Positions 8,501 through 15,875 of a stretch of 24,417 nucleotides of DNA are shown here, piece by piece. Within the stretch, counting starts at the first letter, position 1, and every line of letters begins with the position of its first letter. The notes under the pieces are model-generated. The model had not been told where the DNA came from and did no database searches. It was given only the letters and a program-made list of their open reading frames with translations. The translations under genes were made by a program, and so were the position numbers. This DNA is from Acidaminococcus sp. CAG:917 (lineage in GTDB: Bacteria; Bacillota; Clostridia; Christensenellales; CAG-917), in NCBI GenBank assembly GCA_000437555.1, contig FR901006.1:1-24417 (forward strand). The letters run 5' to 3'.

Positions 8501-8749
8501 ATGCTTTGCGAGAGTGAGGGAGAAAAAGTTCTCGTGCAGGGAATTATCGATCTTATGATTTACGATAACGGGGAAGTGGTGCTGGTTGATTATAAAAACT
8601 CCGCAAGAGAAGATAAAGAGCTTATTGCCACGTATTCCAAGCAGCTTGAATATTATAAAAAGGCGATAGAAGGCAAATATAAAGTAAAAGCTTCGGTTAT
8701 ATATTCTTTTCCAAGAAGAAAGTCGCTTTGCGTGGAAGGTAAGTTTTAG
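5507..8749 (+). CDS. addA: AddA helicase-nuclease subunit
   Basis: A 1080-residue UvrD/Rep-type superfamily 1 helicase fused to a RecB-type nuclease, the motor of the AddAB complex for end resection and RecA loading. Visible motifs in order: Walker A SASAGSGKTT (Lys27), GTLDSFCFHS, Walker B region VYIDEYQD (Asp381-Asp385), MVGDVKQSIYGFR, LTANFRSK, FLTVHASKGLEFPVV, and motif VI RLFYVATTRA. The C-terminal nuclease has GTAYHTVMQ, GIIDLMI (Asp1015) and LVDYKN (Asp1028, Lys1030). All residues needed for ATPase and nuclease function appear intact. Its ATG overlaps the addB stop (ATGA) and AAGGTGG lies just upstream, so the two are translationally coupled. Slightly shorter than Bacillus AddA (about 1230). 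No clear terminator follows. Confidence 0.95.
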   Translation: MKYTDEQRNAITKEGDVLVSASAGSGKTTVLVDRIMHFISLGIDLERMLVLVYNKQAATQLKNKIAEKLLEKIYEGKSEYQKQLDYLPFARIGTLDSFCFHSVRENFDYFSIASDFSVASDDEMRNYYLKAFKAMLKDYYSALEQDTKGDSISLIDMMVEIFSTRRSDEGLMNVIIKLYEIKESMPDGDDFLKSLADDFKDFKNNKYFDLVLDELGKRIKPQLDDLTFKAASLDREADKKQLENITGVCFFADEILKAKSADELSVVLSRAKFDRWPTPTKAQDKLFIGEIKKLRDEIKDSVDYFLSNLASAEEMKFSFKQNSAILTELVSAVFAFEKKLDDIKRKNMKFSYSDIEQMMLKLTDSERGAAIKDSISLVYIDEYQDINRLQETLIARLAPVDSCFMVGDVKQSIYGFRLADSDIFIDKFMRYKSGEGNALELTANFRSKDEILEFVNGLFCKIMTVDTSKIDYASAVFQTGKKDDPKGGRVEIHTFAKPSKAKKEIDGLYDITKDKDTEEELKSATSEGKFIADKIKELIKSGEFKNYRDFAVVARSRNTKTKIICQTLISEGIPVSGKDFIESDDEATKDIILLLKAIDNPKNEIPFAGFLLGYFGGYTEEELIELKNSYPAPTLYDSLTAALSGGKLKEKASETLDLLTRYRTAAAMTTVSEFVREVMFETDYNSFSVAKGDGLYEIERLLRSAENTEADLSVSRFLQYYSEREEEKIQNVPRDNMVSFLTVHASKGLEFPVVFVVNCSERFSTKTESGELLIEKDGYIGIKGYDTAKKEKKKSLSYFATKIKIQRREFAENIRLFYVATTRAMKYMFITGEDGSFGDGKSFMALVNSVYSGKIIRHDSDETSRGKEDLRLDFDKPDKKIVDEILKAQSYVYPFSAATAVPQKQSVSGIVENDEESYVATPFDEENMQKGTAYHTVMQNIDFEEKDVRGFIGSLVKEGILSQKGAEVVNDKEIEDCLNSDIIKYAIGKKCERERPFTMLCESEGEKVLVQGIIDLMIYDNGEVVLVDYKNSAREDKELIATYSKQLEYYKKAIEGKYKVKASVIYSFPRRKSLCVEGKF

Positions 8750-8908
8750 AATCTTTTTGTTTAATCGGCTCTGTCGTCAGATGAAAATTCAGTCGAGAAA
8801 TTAAAGCATTTGGTGATTTTGAAATCAAAACGGACATAATATTATAAGACGGATAATTAAAAATCCGATGCGCACCTGAGCGCGGCGAAAGAAATTTGAG
8901 CCTATCTA

Positions 8909-8936
8909 TTGATTTTTTTCGCTTGTATGGTATAAT
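8909..8936 (+). promoter_or_regulatory. Promoter of the acidic disordered protein gene
   Basis: TTGATT (8909-8914), 16-bp spacer, TATAAT (8931-8936) preceded by an extended -10 TGG. The start codon with AGGAG lies 40 nt downstream. The gene can therefore be expressed independently of addAB. Confidence 0.75.
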
Positions 8937-8976
8937 TAAGTGTATTTATAATGTTATTTACACTCAGGAGAAAAAA

Positions 8977-11301
8977 ATGGCAGATTTCAACGATGATATT
9001 TTTGACAAGGATAAATACGCCGACAACTCCGATATAGGAGAGAGCGGCTACAAGCCGCCATTCACGAAAAAGGCGGATTTAGAATCCCTTGACGAAGCGG
9101 AAAAAATTCTCGAAGAAGAAATCGACATAAATCCTTACTTCAACGAGCTCAGGTCAATCGTCATTTCAAAGCCCGCACCCGCGTCATTACACGAGGATGA
9201 CGTGGAGGTTTTCGACGACGATACGATAGCCGCTTTGAATAACTCTCCCGAGGGAAGACGCAGTAACGACAAGCTGCGTAGAGAACAAGAAGAAATCGAA
9301 AGAGCAAAAAACGTTAAAAAAGACAGAGTGTTCAGACATTTAAAAGACGAAGAGGAAGCTGCCAGACAAAAGAAAGAGAAAAAACAAAAATCCGTTGTTG
9401 AAAAGCCGACGAGAAAGGAAAGAAAAAAAGCTAAAGCCATTTTGGCGATGAGCTCTTATGACAGCCATTTTTCTTTGGATGAAAATAAAAAGAAATCCAA
9501 AAAAGAACTTAAAGCCGAAGAAAAGCAAAGGCAGGAAGAAATGAAACGTTCTTTAAAAGAAAACAAACAAAAATCACAGACTTTTACCGAATCTCCCGAC
9601 CGTGCCGAAAAGGACGAAAAAATCAGGGAAGAAGTGCTCGGTATAGCGCCGGTCAGGGCTAAAACAGAAGACGCCGCAAGCGAAACGCATGAACAGACTT
9701 CGGCAAGTTTTGATTTTGCACCCGTATACAAACCCAAAGAGGAACAATCTGCGGTCTCGGACGAAAGAGTAAGGGAAGTGGAACAAAATCCCGTAGGGGC
9801 AGCTAGAGCGATGGATTTGAACGGCGAAAGTTTGGAGGACCTTGCATATAACAACATGTTTGTTCCCGCCGAAATTGTCTATGACGAGATGGGAAATCCC
9901 GATATAGTGCAAACTCTCAACGTAGCAGTTTTTGACAGGGGCGGCGAGGGGGTTGCTCTCGGCGAAATAGATATGAACGCTAAAATTGTGCACCGTGACG
10001 AAAACGGCGTTCCTTATGAAGAAGTGGACGCCCCCGTCGGTGATGAAGTCATTGCGTCAAATAACGAACAAGAGCCGGATATCGAAAAACTTCAAAATCT
10101 TGCAGAAGGCGTCGGACAAGACCAAAACGTCGATGAAACCGAGCAGTCTGTCGAAGACGAATCCGTGACGGATAATTTAGCGGAGGATTTGCCAAAGACG
10201 GAGCAAGCCGAATCTGAATTGCCTGAATCGGACGGCGGTGCAGAACCTTTTGCAACTCTTTCCGAAGACGAAACCGTCGATTTTGTGCCTTTGGCGGAAG
10301 CTCCCGTCGAAGAGCTTGTCACAACTACCGTAAACGAAACGGAAGACAAAGAGCCTGAAACGGAGAACGCCGACGGCAATTTGTATGAAGAACAGACGTT
10401 TGATACCGCTCCGTCCGATGACAGACCTTTGCAGACTGCCGAAAGCGTCGCCGATAAAGTGGCTGAGCAGGCATATGGAGTCGAAGACGAACCTGTTAAA
10501 GTTTTTGAAGAGAGAAGCTTTGCAGCTTTCGAGCCTGTTTCGGATGGGGATAAAACCGAAGAAGAAAAAGAATCGGACGCTGTAGTTAATGCCGAGGCTC
10601 AAACATACGGTGCGGTTGAAGATGCTTCGTTAAAGAAAGAAGAAGAACCAAAAGAGCAGAGTGTAAATTATGCCGAAGCTTTCGCTTCTCCCGTTGACAA
10701 CGGCGTGGAAGCGCACGATGAAGTTTTGGCTTCGTTCAGGGACGAGGTCGAAGGCTATAACGACAAATTTAAGGACATAAATAAAGACGCTAAATCGTCA
10801 ACCGACAGTGAGTCCGTTTCGAGCGATTTGACAAAGACTGTCGATTCTCAGGCGATGGAGCAAGAAGCAGAGAAAGAGAGGGATACCTCAAACGTCACCG
10901 GCGGTATATCTTCTTACGATTATGAACAGATTGAAAAGCCGAGTGAGAAAAAAGACGTCAGAGAGCTTTATCTCGACGACTTCAAACATGTTCCTACTAC
11001 AAGTGAGGCAAGCGAGCATATAGAAAGACTCATGGCTCAAGAGGACGACGGAACGAATTGGGCAAACGCAGGCGATAAGGTTGACGAAAACGGCATTGTG
11101 GAAGCTCCCACGCTTGCAAAACTTGCCAAGTTGCCTTTGATTATCGACTACTTCATATCTTTAAATCTTAAGAGGGAAAGCTATGTCAAAATTGCAAATT
11201 TCCTAACAATGGCGCATAAAAAATTTGAAAACTCGCCCGAAAATTTGCAATACGTCAAAATTTGCATTAAAAAGATTATTCCTTGCCTCATGGTCAAATA
11301 G
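8977..11301 (+). CDS. Large acidic, mostly disordered protein of unknown function
   Basis: A 774-residue protein from ATG 8977, which has AGGAG six bases upstream; a longer frame begins upstream but lacks a site. No family is recognised. About residues 1-75 are acidic. Residues about 85-200 are highly charged and Lys/Glu/Arg-rich, likely a long single helix or coiled coil. Residues about 200-690 are low-complexity Glu, Asp, Ser, Thr, Val and Pro with no evident fold. The last roughly 65 residues, from EAPTLAKLAKLPLIIDYF, look globular and helical and end in CIKKIIPCLMVK. There is no signal peptide or membrane span, so it should be cytoplasmic. The architecture suggests a scaffold or adaptor with a C-terminal docking domain, but that is inference. 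It has its own promoter and terminator. Confidence 0.7.
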   Translation: MADFNDDIFDKDKYADNSDIGESGYKPPFTKKADLESLDEAEKILEEEIDINPYFNELRSIVISKPAPASLHEDDVEVFDDDTIAALNNSPEGRRSNDKLRREQEEIERAKNVKKDRVFRHLKDEEEAARQKKEKKQKSVVEKPTRKERKKAKAILAMSSYDSHFSLDENKKKSKKELKAEEKQRQEEMKRSLKENKQKSQTFTESPDRAEKDEKIREEVLGIAPVRAKTEDAASETHEQTSASFDFAPVYKPKEEQSAVSDERVREVEQNPVGAARAMDLNGESLEDLAYNNMFVPAEIVYDEMGNPDIVQTLNVAVFDRGGEGVALGEIDMNAKIVHRDENGVPYEEVDAPVGDEVIASNNEQEPDIEKLQNLAEGVGQDQNVDETEQSVEDESVTDNLAEDLPKTEQAESELPESDGGAEPFATLSEDETVDFVPLAEAPVEELVTTTVNETEDKEPETENADGNLYEEQTFDTAPSDDRPLQTAESVADKVAEQAYGVEDEPVKVFEERSFAAFEPVSDGDKTEEEKESDAVVNAEAQTYGAVEDASLKKEEEPKEQSVNYAEAFASPVDNGVEAHDEVLASFRDEVEGYNDKFKDINKDAKSSTDSESVSSDLTKTVDSQAMEQEAEKERDTSNVTGGISSYDYEQIEKPSEKKDVRELYLDDFKHVPTTSEASEHIERLMAQEDDGTNWANAGDKVDENGIVEAPTLAKLAKLPLIIDYFISLNLKRESYVKIANFLTMAHKKFENSPENLQYVKICIKKIIPCLMVK

Positions 11302-11381
11302 GCAAGAAAGCTTATACGGCATTCAGTTTAAAATATGGCATAAAAAATGAGTAGAAGCCGACGTAGAAAATAAGCATAAAG

Positions 11382-11406
11382 AAACCGCCTTAGGGCGGTT
11401 TGTTTT
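11382..11406. terminator. Intrinsic terminator between convergent genes
   Basis: Stem of 8 bp, AAACCGCC (11382-11389) with GGCGGTTT (11394-11401), loop TTAG. On the plus strand it is followed by GTTTTT, about 80 nt after the acidic protein gene. On the minus strand it is followed by CTTTATG, so it may also end the corA transcript, though less strongly. Confidence 0.8.
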
Positions 11407-11509
11407 TACTCTTTTTTGCTATAAGCAGTTTTGGCTTTTTTATTTGAAAAAATATTGTTGAGTCAAAATTAATTTAAAATGCGGTATAGAAAATTCGGAA
11501 AAATCGGGG

Positions 11510-12472
11510 TCATTTTCGTCTGTTGTTTCGGTTTTTTGTGATTAATATCACTCCGGTCACTATGCAGATGACAAGGCAGATTGCAATCACTATCCAAAAG
11601 CCCATAGGCTCGCCTTCCCACGGGACGCCCGTATTCATACCCCAAAACGCCGCTATCATAGAGGGAATAGCGATTAAAATGGTGATAACGGTGAGCGTTT
11701 TCATAACTATGTTGAGGTTATTGTTGATGATGCTGGCGTAAGCGTCCATCGTGCCCGACAAAATGTTGGAATAAATGTTGCTCATTTCAAGCGCCTGGTT
11801 AGTTTCCACTATGACGTCTTCGAGCAGTTCGTTGTCCTCTTCGTAGAAGTCGGCAAAGCGGGGAAGACGCTCCAAAACCGTTTTGTTGGAGTGAAGCGAA
11901 GTGCTGATATACACCAAGGATTTCTGAAGATTTAAAAGCTCGATGAGCTCTTTATTCTTCATAGATTTTTCAAGCTCCGTCTTAATACGCTGGCTCGCTT
12001 TGTCTATCTGTTTGAGGTATTGCAGGTATTTTGTGGATACACGGTATAAAAACTGAAGCAAAAATCTCGTCTTTTTTTTGACCGACACGTTTTTGACACG
12101 TCCGTATATAAAGTCGTTGACGAGCGTCGTATCGTTAAGACATACCGTGATGATGGTATTTTTAGTCAAAATAAAACCGAAAGGCAGGGTAGTATAGGTA
12201 TAGTTGTCGTCGTCCTCCTCGATTGCCGGGATATCGCAGATAATGAGTGCGTTATCTTTTTCCTTTTCCGCACGCGCGGTTTCCTCCTCGTCGAGGGCGG
12301 CTTTTATCATCTCTTCGGGGACAGCACAAGACGAGGCGATAAGCTCTATCTCCTTGTCGGTGGGGTTGGACATATGAACCCATTTGTCCGAAAAATCAAA
12401 CCCTTCTGTAATTTGTTCGGCTGAAATCAGTGAAAGCTGTTTTTCTTTGTCGCTGCAAACAACTTGAATCAT
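11510..12472 (-). CDS. corA: CorA-family magnesium (divalent cation) channel
   Basis: A 320-residue membrane protein of the CorA family, a pentameric Mg2+ uptake channel. Residues 1 to about 250 form the cytoplasmic funnel domain with its long helices, including an acidic patch near residues 61-90. Two C-terminal membrane segments follow (about 257-277 and 290-312). The signature Gly-Met-Asn selectivity filter is at 278-280 within AAFWGMNTGVPW, followed by a short acidic outer loop (EGEP) and a basic tail (KNRNNRRK). The start ATG has AAGGAGG six bases upstream. That site is the paired element of a putative translational switch in the leader (see 12479-12531) and is preceded by a 12-codon leader peptide. 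Family call firm; Mg2+ as the main substrate is likely from family and from the leader. Confidence 0.9.
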   Translation of the reverse strand: MIQVVCSDKEKQLSLISAEQITEGFDFSDKWVHMSNPTDKEIELIASSCAVPEEMIKAALDEEETARAEKEKDNALIICDIPAIEEDDDNYTYTTLPFGFILTKNTIITVCLNDTTLVNDFIYGRVKNVSVKKKTRFLLQFLYRVSTKYLQYLKQIDKASQRIKTELEKSMKNKELIELLNLQKSLVYISTSLHSNKTVLERLPRFADFYEEDNELLEDVIVETNQALEMSNIYSNILSGTMDAYASIINNNLNIVMKTLTVITILIAIPSMIAAFWGMNTGVPWEGEPMGFWIVIAICLVICIVTGVILITKNRNNRRK

Positions 12473-12478
12473 AAATAG

Positions 12479-12531
12479 CCTCCTTGGCGTGATAGATAAA
12501 CACGCTCAAGGAAACCTCAAAAAGCGTGTTT
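12479..12531 (-). promoter_or_regulatory. Two-state RNA switch controlling the corA ribosome binding site
   Basis: In the corA message two exclusive hairpins can form. Hairpin A pairs AAACACGCU (12531-12523), directly at the leader-peptide stop codon, with AGCGUGUUU (12506-12498): 9 bp, loop 16. Hairpin B pairs UUUCCUUG plus GCGUG (12514-12501, one bulged A) with CACGC plus CAAGGAGG (12491-12479): 13 pairs including two G-U, loop 9. Hairpin B buries the whole AAGGAGG ribosome binding site. The segment GCGUG belongs to both, so they cannot coexist. No U tract follows either, so this is a translational rather than a transcription-termination switch. Pairing is seen in the sequence; function is inferred. 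Confidence 0.7.
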
Positions 12532-12568
12532 AATCGATGTAGATACTGTTATAAGGGTCTGCATCCAT
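12530..12568 (-). CDS. Leader peptide upstream of corA, MgtL-like
   Basis: A 12-codon frame, MDADPYNSIYID, ending in TAA. It has AGAGGTG (12578-12584) nine bases upstream, a good site for so short a frame, and lies between the corA promoter and the corA start. Its N-terminus, Met-Asp-Ala-Asp-Pro, resembles the Met-Glu-Pro-Asp-Pro start of enterobacterial MgtL, where acidic and proline residues destabilise the translating ribosome when Mg2+ is low. The stop codon overlaps the first arm of hairpin A by two bases, so a ribosome finishing the peptide would cover that arm. The coupling to Mg2+ is inference from the sequence and from the MgtL precedent. Confidence 0.7.
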   Translation of the reverse strand: MDADPYNSIYID

Positions 12569-12600
12569 AAGTTTTAACACCTCTAAAATTTTTCATATTT

Positions 12601-12629
12601 ATAATATCAAAATATTTTTATTTTGGCAA
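12601..12629 (-). promoter_or_regulatory. Promoter of the leader peptide and corA
   Basis: On the minus strand TTGCCA (12624-12629), 17 bp, TATTAT (12601-12606). Transcription would begin near 12594, giving a short 5' end before the leader peptide's ribosome binding site. Confidence 0.6.
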
Positions 12630-12637
12630 TAATTTTG

Positions 12638-12666
12638 TTGCAAAACAAGTAGTTTTTTGTTAAAAT
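12638..12666 (+). promoter_or_regulatory. Promoter of ppdK
   Basis: TTGCAA (12638-12643), 17 bp, TAAAAT (12661-12666) with an extended -10 TGT. It lies back-to-back with the corA promoter, about 43 nt before the ppdK start. Confidence 0.6.
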
Positions 12667-12708
12667 CATTGTAGTAAAAATTGAAGATTTTTAGGAGGAC
12701 TTCTTTTT

Positions 12709-15351
12709 ATGAAGAAATATGTTTATCTGTTCACAGAAGGTAACGCTTCAATGCGTGAACTTCTCGGCGGTAAAGGCGCAAACCTTGCCGAGATGACCAA
12801 CATCGGCTTGCCCGTTCCTCAAGGCTTCACCATCACAACCGAAGCATGTACTCAGTACTACGAAGACGGCAGGAAAATCAACGATGATATCCAAAAGGAA
12901 ATTTTGGAAAACATCAAAAAACTTGAAAAAATCGCAGGTAAAAAATTCGGCGACAAAGAAAATCCGCTTCTCGTTTCCGTTCGTTCCGGCGCAAGAGCTT
13001 CTATGCCCGGTATGATGGACACCATTTTGAACCTCGGTCTTAACGACGAAGTCGTCAAAGTTTTGGCAGAGAAATCCGGCAATGCAAGATGGGCTTACGA
13101 CTGCTATCGTAGATTTATTCAAATGTATTCCGACGTCGTTATGGAAGTCGGCAAAAAATATTTTGAAGAGCTCATCGACGAAATGAAAGAGAAAAAGGGC
13201 GTAAAACAAGACGTTGACCTTACCGCTGACGATCTTAAAGAGCTCGCTGAGCAATTTAAGGCAGAATATAAAGCGAAAATCGGCAAAGACTTCCCGTCTG
13301 ACCCTGTCGAACAGCTTATGGGCGCCGTTAAGGCCGTTTTCCGTAGCTGGGATAACCCGCGTGCTAACGTCTATCGTATGGACCACGATATTCCTTACAG
13401 CTGGGGTACCGCTGTCAACGTTCAGATGATGGCTTTCGGTAACATGGGCGACGATTGCGGAACCGGTGTTGCCTTTACACGTAACCCCGCTACCGGCGAA
13501 CCCGGTCTAATGGGTGAATTTTTGATGAATGCTCAAGGCGAAGATGTTGTCGCAGGCGTTCGTACTCCTATGCCTATTTCTAAAATGGCAGAAGTCCTTC
13601 CTGACGTATATAAGCAATTCCTCGACGTCTGCAAAACTCTTGAAAATCACTACAGAGATATGCAGGATATGGAATTCACAATCGAAAGAGGCAAACTCTA
13701 TATGCTTCAAACAAGAAACGGCAAGAGAACCGCAGCCGCAGCTATCCGTATTGCCTGCGATTTGATTGACGAAAAAATGATTACCGAACAAGAAGCTTTG
13801 CTTCAAATAGACGCAAAGACTCTCGATATGTTGCTCCACCCGCAATTCGACGCCGCTGCTTTGAAGAAGGCCGATAAAGAAAACGTCGTAGGCAAGGGTA
13901 TTGCGGCATCTCCCGGTGCTGCCGCAGGTACCGTCGTATTCACTTCCGAAGATGCGGTTAAAGAAGGAAAGGCAGGAAAGAAAGTCGTTCTCGTTCGTTT
14001 GGAAACCTCTCCCGAAGATATCGAGGGTATGAAATATTCACAAGGTATCTTGACCGTTCGTGGCGGACAAACTTCTCACGCTGCCGTTGTTGCCCGTGGT
14101 ATGGGAACCTGCTGTGTTTCCGGTTGCGGCGACATCAAGATGCACGAGGACGAGAAATGGTTTGAGCTCGGCGGAAAAATCTTTAAAGAGGGTAGCGAAA
14201 TCTCTCTTGACGGTTCCACCGGTAATATCTATTCCGTTGCAATTAAAACCGTTCCCGCAGACCCCAACAGCGGTTACTTCGGCAGAATAATGCAACTTGC
14301 CGACAAGTATAAGGCTCTTGGCGTAAGAACCAATGCCGATACTCCTCAAGACGCAGAGCGTGCTGCGGAACTCGGTGCGCAGGGCATCGGTCTTTGCAGA
14401 ACGGAGCATATGTTCTTCGGTCCCGGCAGAATTGAAAAATTCCGTGAAATGATTTGTGCCGATACTCAAGAAGCTCGTATCAAGGCTTTGGACGCCATCG
14501 AGCCTATGCAACAGGCGGACTTTGAAGGTCTTATGGAAGCCCTTAAAGGTTGCCCCGTTACCATTCGTTTCTTAGACCCGCCGCTTCACGAGTTCGTTCC
14601 CACCGAGGAAAAAGATATCGAAGCTCTTGCGAAAACTCAAGGCAAGACTGTTGCCGAAATTAAACAATACATCAATTCTCTCCATGAGTTCAACCCGATG
14701 ATGGGACACCGTGGTTGCCGTCTTACGGTTACCTATCCCGAAATTGCGGCAATGCAAACTAAGGCTGTCATCAAAGCCGCTATCGCCGTTCAAAAACGTC
14801 ACAAGGATTGGAAGGTTGTTCCCGAAATTATGATTCCGCTTGTAGGTGAAGTCAAAGAGCTTAAATTCTGCAAGAAGACCGTCATCGAAACCGCTGATGC
14901 CGTCATCAAGGAAGCAGGCGTTGACCTCAAATACGAAGTAGGTACCATGATTGAAATTCCGAGAGCATGCCTTACTGCCGACGCTATTGCTAAAGAAGCC
15001 GACTTCTTCTGCTTCGGAACAAACGACCTCACTCAGATGACTTTCGGTTTCAGCCGTGACGATGCAGGTAAATTCTTGCCCAGCTACTATGCTTCCAAGA
15101 TTTACGAATCCGATCCGTTCGCAAGACTCGATACAGTCGGCGTAGGCAAACTCATGAAGATGGCTGTCGAACTCGGTCACGAAAACAACAAGAAGCTTCA
15201 CTGCGGAATCTGCGGTGAGCACGGCGGTGACCCCTCGTCAATCGAGTTCTGCCACTCCATCGGTCTTGACTATGTATCCTGTTCACCCTTCAGAGTACCT
15301 ATCGCAAGACTTGCGGCGGCTCAGGCAAACATCAAAAATCCGAGAAAGTAA
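12709..15351 (+). CDS. ppdK: Pyruvate, phosphate dikinase
   Basis: An 880-residue enzyme, normal length for bacterial PPDK. It interconverts pyruvate, ATP and phosphate with phosphoenolpyruvate, AMP and pyrophosphate in central carbon metabolism of anaerobes. The N-terminal nucleotide-binding domain shows GGKGANLAEM, GLPVPQGF and RSGARASMPGMMDT. The swivelling domain carries GGQTSHAAVVARG with the phosphorylated His457 next to Thr455/Ser456, where regulatory phosphorylation occurs in some lineages. The C-terminal TIM-barrel domain has GCRLTVTYPEI and CGICGEHGGDP. AGGAGG lies ten bases before the ATG. Codons lean to CGT for Arg and CTT for Leu, unlike neighbouring genes that favour AGA, consistent with high expression. 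Two tandem stops end it. Its last 12 codons and terminator are duplicated just downstream. Confidence 0.97.
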   Translation: MKKYVYLFTEGNASMRELLGGKGANLAEMTNIGLPVPQGFTITTEACTQYYEDGRKINDDIQKEILENIKKLEKIAGKKFGDKENPLLVSVRSGARASMPGMMDTILNLGLNDEVVKVLAEKSGNARWAYDCYRRFIQMYSDVVMEVGKKYFEELIDEMKEKKGVKQDVDLTADDLKELAEQFKAEYKAKIGKDFPSDPVEQLMGAVKAVFRSWDNPRANVYRMDHDIPYSWGTAVNVQMMAFGNMGDDCGTGVAFTRNPATGEPGLMGEFLMNAQGEDVVAGVRTPMPISKMAEVLPDVYKQFLDVCKTLENHYRDMQDMEFTIERGKLYMLQTRNGKRTAAAAIRIACDLIDEKMITEQEALLQIDAKTLDMLLHPQFDAAALKKADKENVVGKGIAASPGAAAGTVVFTSEDAVKEGKAGKKVVLVRLETSPEDIEGMKYSQGILTVRGGQTSHAAVVARGMGTCCVSGCGDIKMHEDEKWFELGGKIFKEGSEISLDGSTGNIYSVAIKTVPADPNSGYFGRIMQLADKYKALGVRTNADTPQDAERAAELGAQGIGLCRTEHMFFGPGRIEKFREMICADTQEARIKALDAIEPMQQADFEGLMEALKGCPVTIRFLDPPLHEFVPTEEKDIEALAKTQGKTVAEIKQYINSLHEFNPMMGHRGCRLTVTYPEIAAMQTKAVIKAAIAVQKRHKDWKVVPEIMIPLVGEVKELKFCKKTVIETADAVIKEAGVDLKYEVGTMIEIPRACLTADAIAKEADFFCFGTNDLTQMTFGFSRDDAGKFLPSYYASKIYESDPFARLDTVGVGKLMKMAVELGHENNKKLHCGICGEHGGDPSSIEFCHSIGLDYVSCSPFRVPIARLAAAQANIKNPRK

Positions 15352-15391
15352 TAAAAAATATTACAAAAAAAGGCGTGTAGCGAAAGCGACA
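15313..15391 (+). repeat. Tandem duplication of the ppdK 3' end, copy 1
   Basis: This copy holds the last 12 ppdK codons plus stop, the spacer and the 5' arm and loop of a terminator. It matches 15394-15472 at 75 of 79 positions. Its terminator is broken: after the loop only ACA of the 11-base 3' arm remains before copy 2 begins. Confidence 0.9.
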
Positions 15392-15393
15392 AA

Positions 15394-15472
15394 GCGGCGG
15401 CTCAGGCGAATATTAAAAATCCGAGAAAGTAAAAAAAAATATTACAAAAAAAGGCGTGTAGCGAAAGCGACA
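15394..15472 (+). repeat. Tandem duplication of the ppdK 3' end, copy 2
   Basis: The second copy starts 81 bp after the first and contains a remnant of the ppdK C-terminal coding sequence that is no longer translated in its own context. The three differences within the coding part (GCA to GCG, AAC to AAT, ATC to ATT) are all synonymous third-position changes; the fourth lies just after the stop. It leads into the intact terminator. Confidence 0.85.
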
Positions 15473-15489
15473 CGCCTTTTGTATTTATT
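15449..15489 (+). terminator. Strong intrinsic terminator of ppdK
   Basis: Stem of 11 bp, AAAAGGCGTGT (15449-15459) with ACACGCCTTTT (15470-15480), capped by an A-G mismatch, two further G-C pairs and a GAAA tetraloop, then GTATTTATTGTT. It is the only complete terminator of the duplicated pair. Confidence 0.9.
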
Positions 15490-15802
15490 GTTGTTCGAAT
15501 GGTAAAATAACTGCTCTTTTGTTTATTAAAATTAACTTTAACTTAAATAAAGCGAATTAAAAACAATTAAATTTATAATAGAAATTTTGAAAATCACAAA
15601 AGAAAAACTGACATGCCATTACATTGCAAAATGACAATTTGCGATTTATACAAAACGTAAGGAACAAGTTGCATAATTTAATTATTAATTTATATTAGGT
15701 TTAAATATTTAGGTTTAATCCTATTTTATGGGAATGGATTTTCTGGTTGATTTTATCATTTTGAGTATGGCTTCTAAAATATAAATTAATTAAATATGAC
15801 TA

Positions 15803-15831
15803 TTGTATTTCATAAATCGGTGTGGTAGAAT
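15803..15831 (+). promoter_or_regulatory. Promoter of the superoxide reductase operon
   Basis: TTGTAT (15803-15808), 17-bp spacer, TAGAAT (15826-15831) with an extended -10 TGG. It gives a leader of about 100 nt containing two inverted repeats. Confidence 0.6.
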
Positions 15832-15875
15832 AAGTGACAGATATATTTATAGCGCAAAAAAGTCACTTTACGAGA

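Noticed and set aside
8750..8895. Terminator or small RNA after addA
   Set aside because: Only weak short stems (CGGAT / ATCCG near 8850-8867) without a U tract. Nothing firm enough to annotate.
9456..9857. Long minus-strand frames opposite the acidic protein gene
   Set aside because: The Glu/Lys-rich coding strand yields Ser/Phe/Leu-rich antisense frames without stops. No promoter or ribosome binding site.
12498..12531. Hairpin in the corA leader as an intrinsic terminator
   Set aside because: The stem is followed by UAUCUAUC on the corA strand and not by a U tract, so transcription termination is unlikely.
12473..12600. M-box (ykoK) type Mg2+ riboswitch upstream of corA
   Set aside because: The leader is too short and lacks the conserved M-box core. 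The leader peptide and two-state hairpin explain the sequence better.
14572..15222. A 216-codon minus-strand frame opposite ppdK
   Set aside because: Lies completely within ppdK, which has full-length family motifs throughout; an antisense artefact.
15484..15500. TTCGAAT stretch as a possible tRNA T-arm
   Set aside because: No acceptor, anticodon or D-arm pairing can be found around it.
15215..15505. A 96-codon plus-strand frame with an internal repeat (ESNKKYYKKRRVAKATK type)
   Set aside because: It overlaps the end of ppdK in another frame, and its repeat is produced by the duplicated ppdK tail and terminator DNA. No ribosome binding site; it runs through the terminator hairpin.
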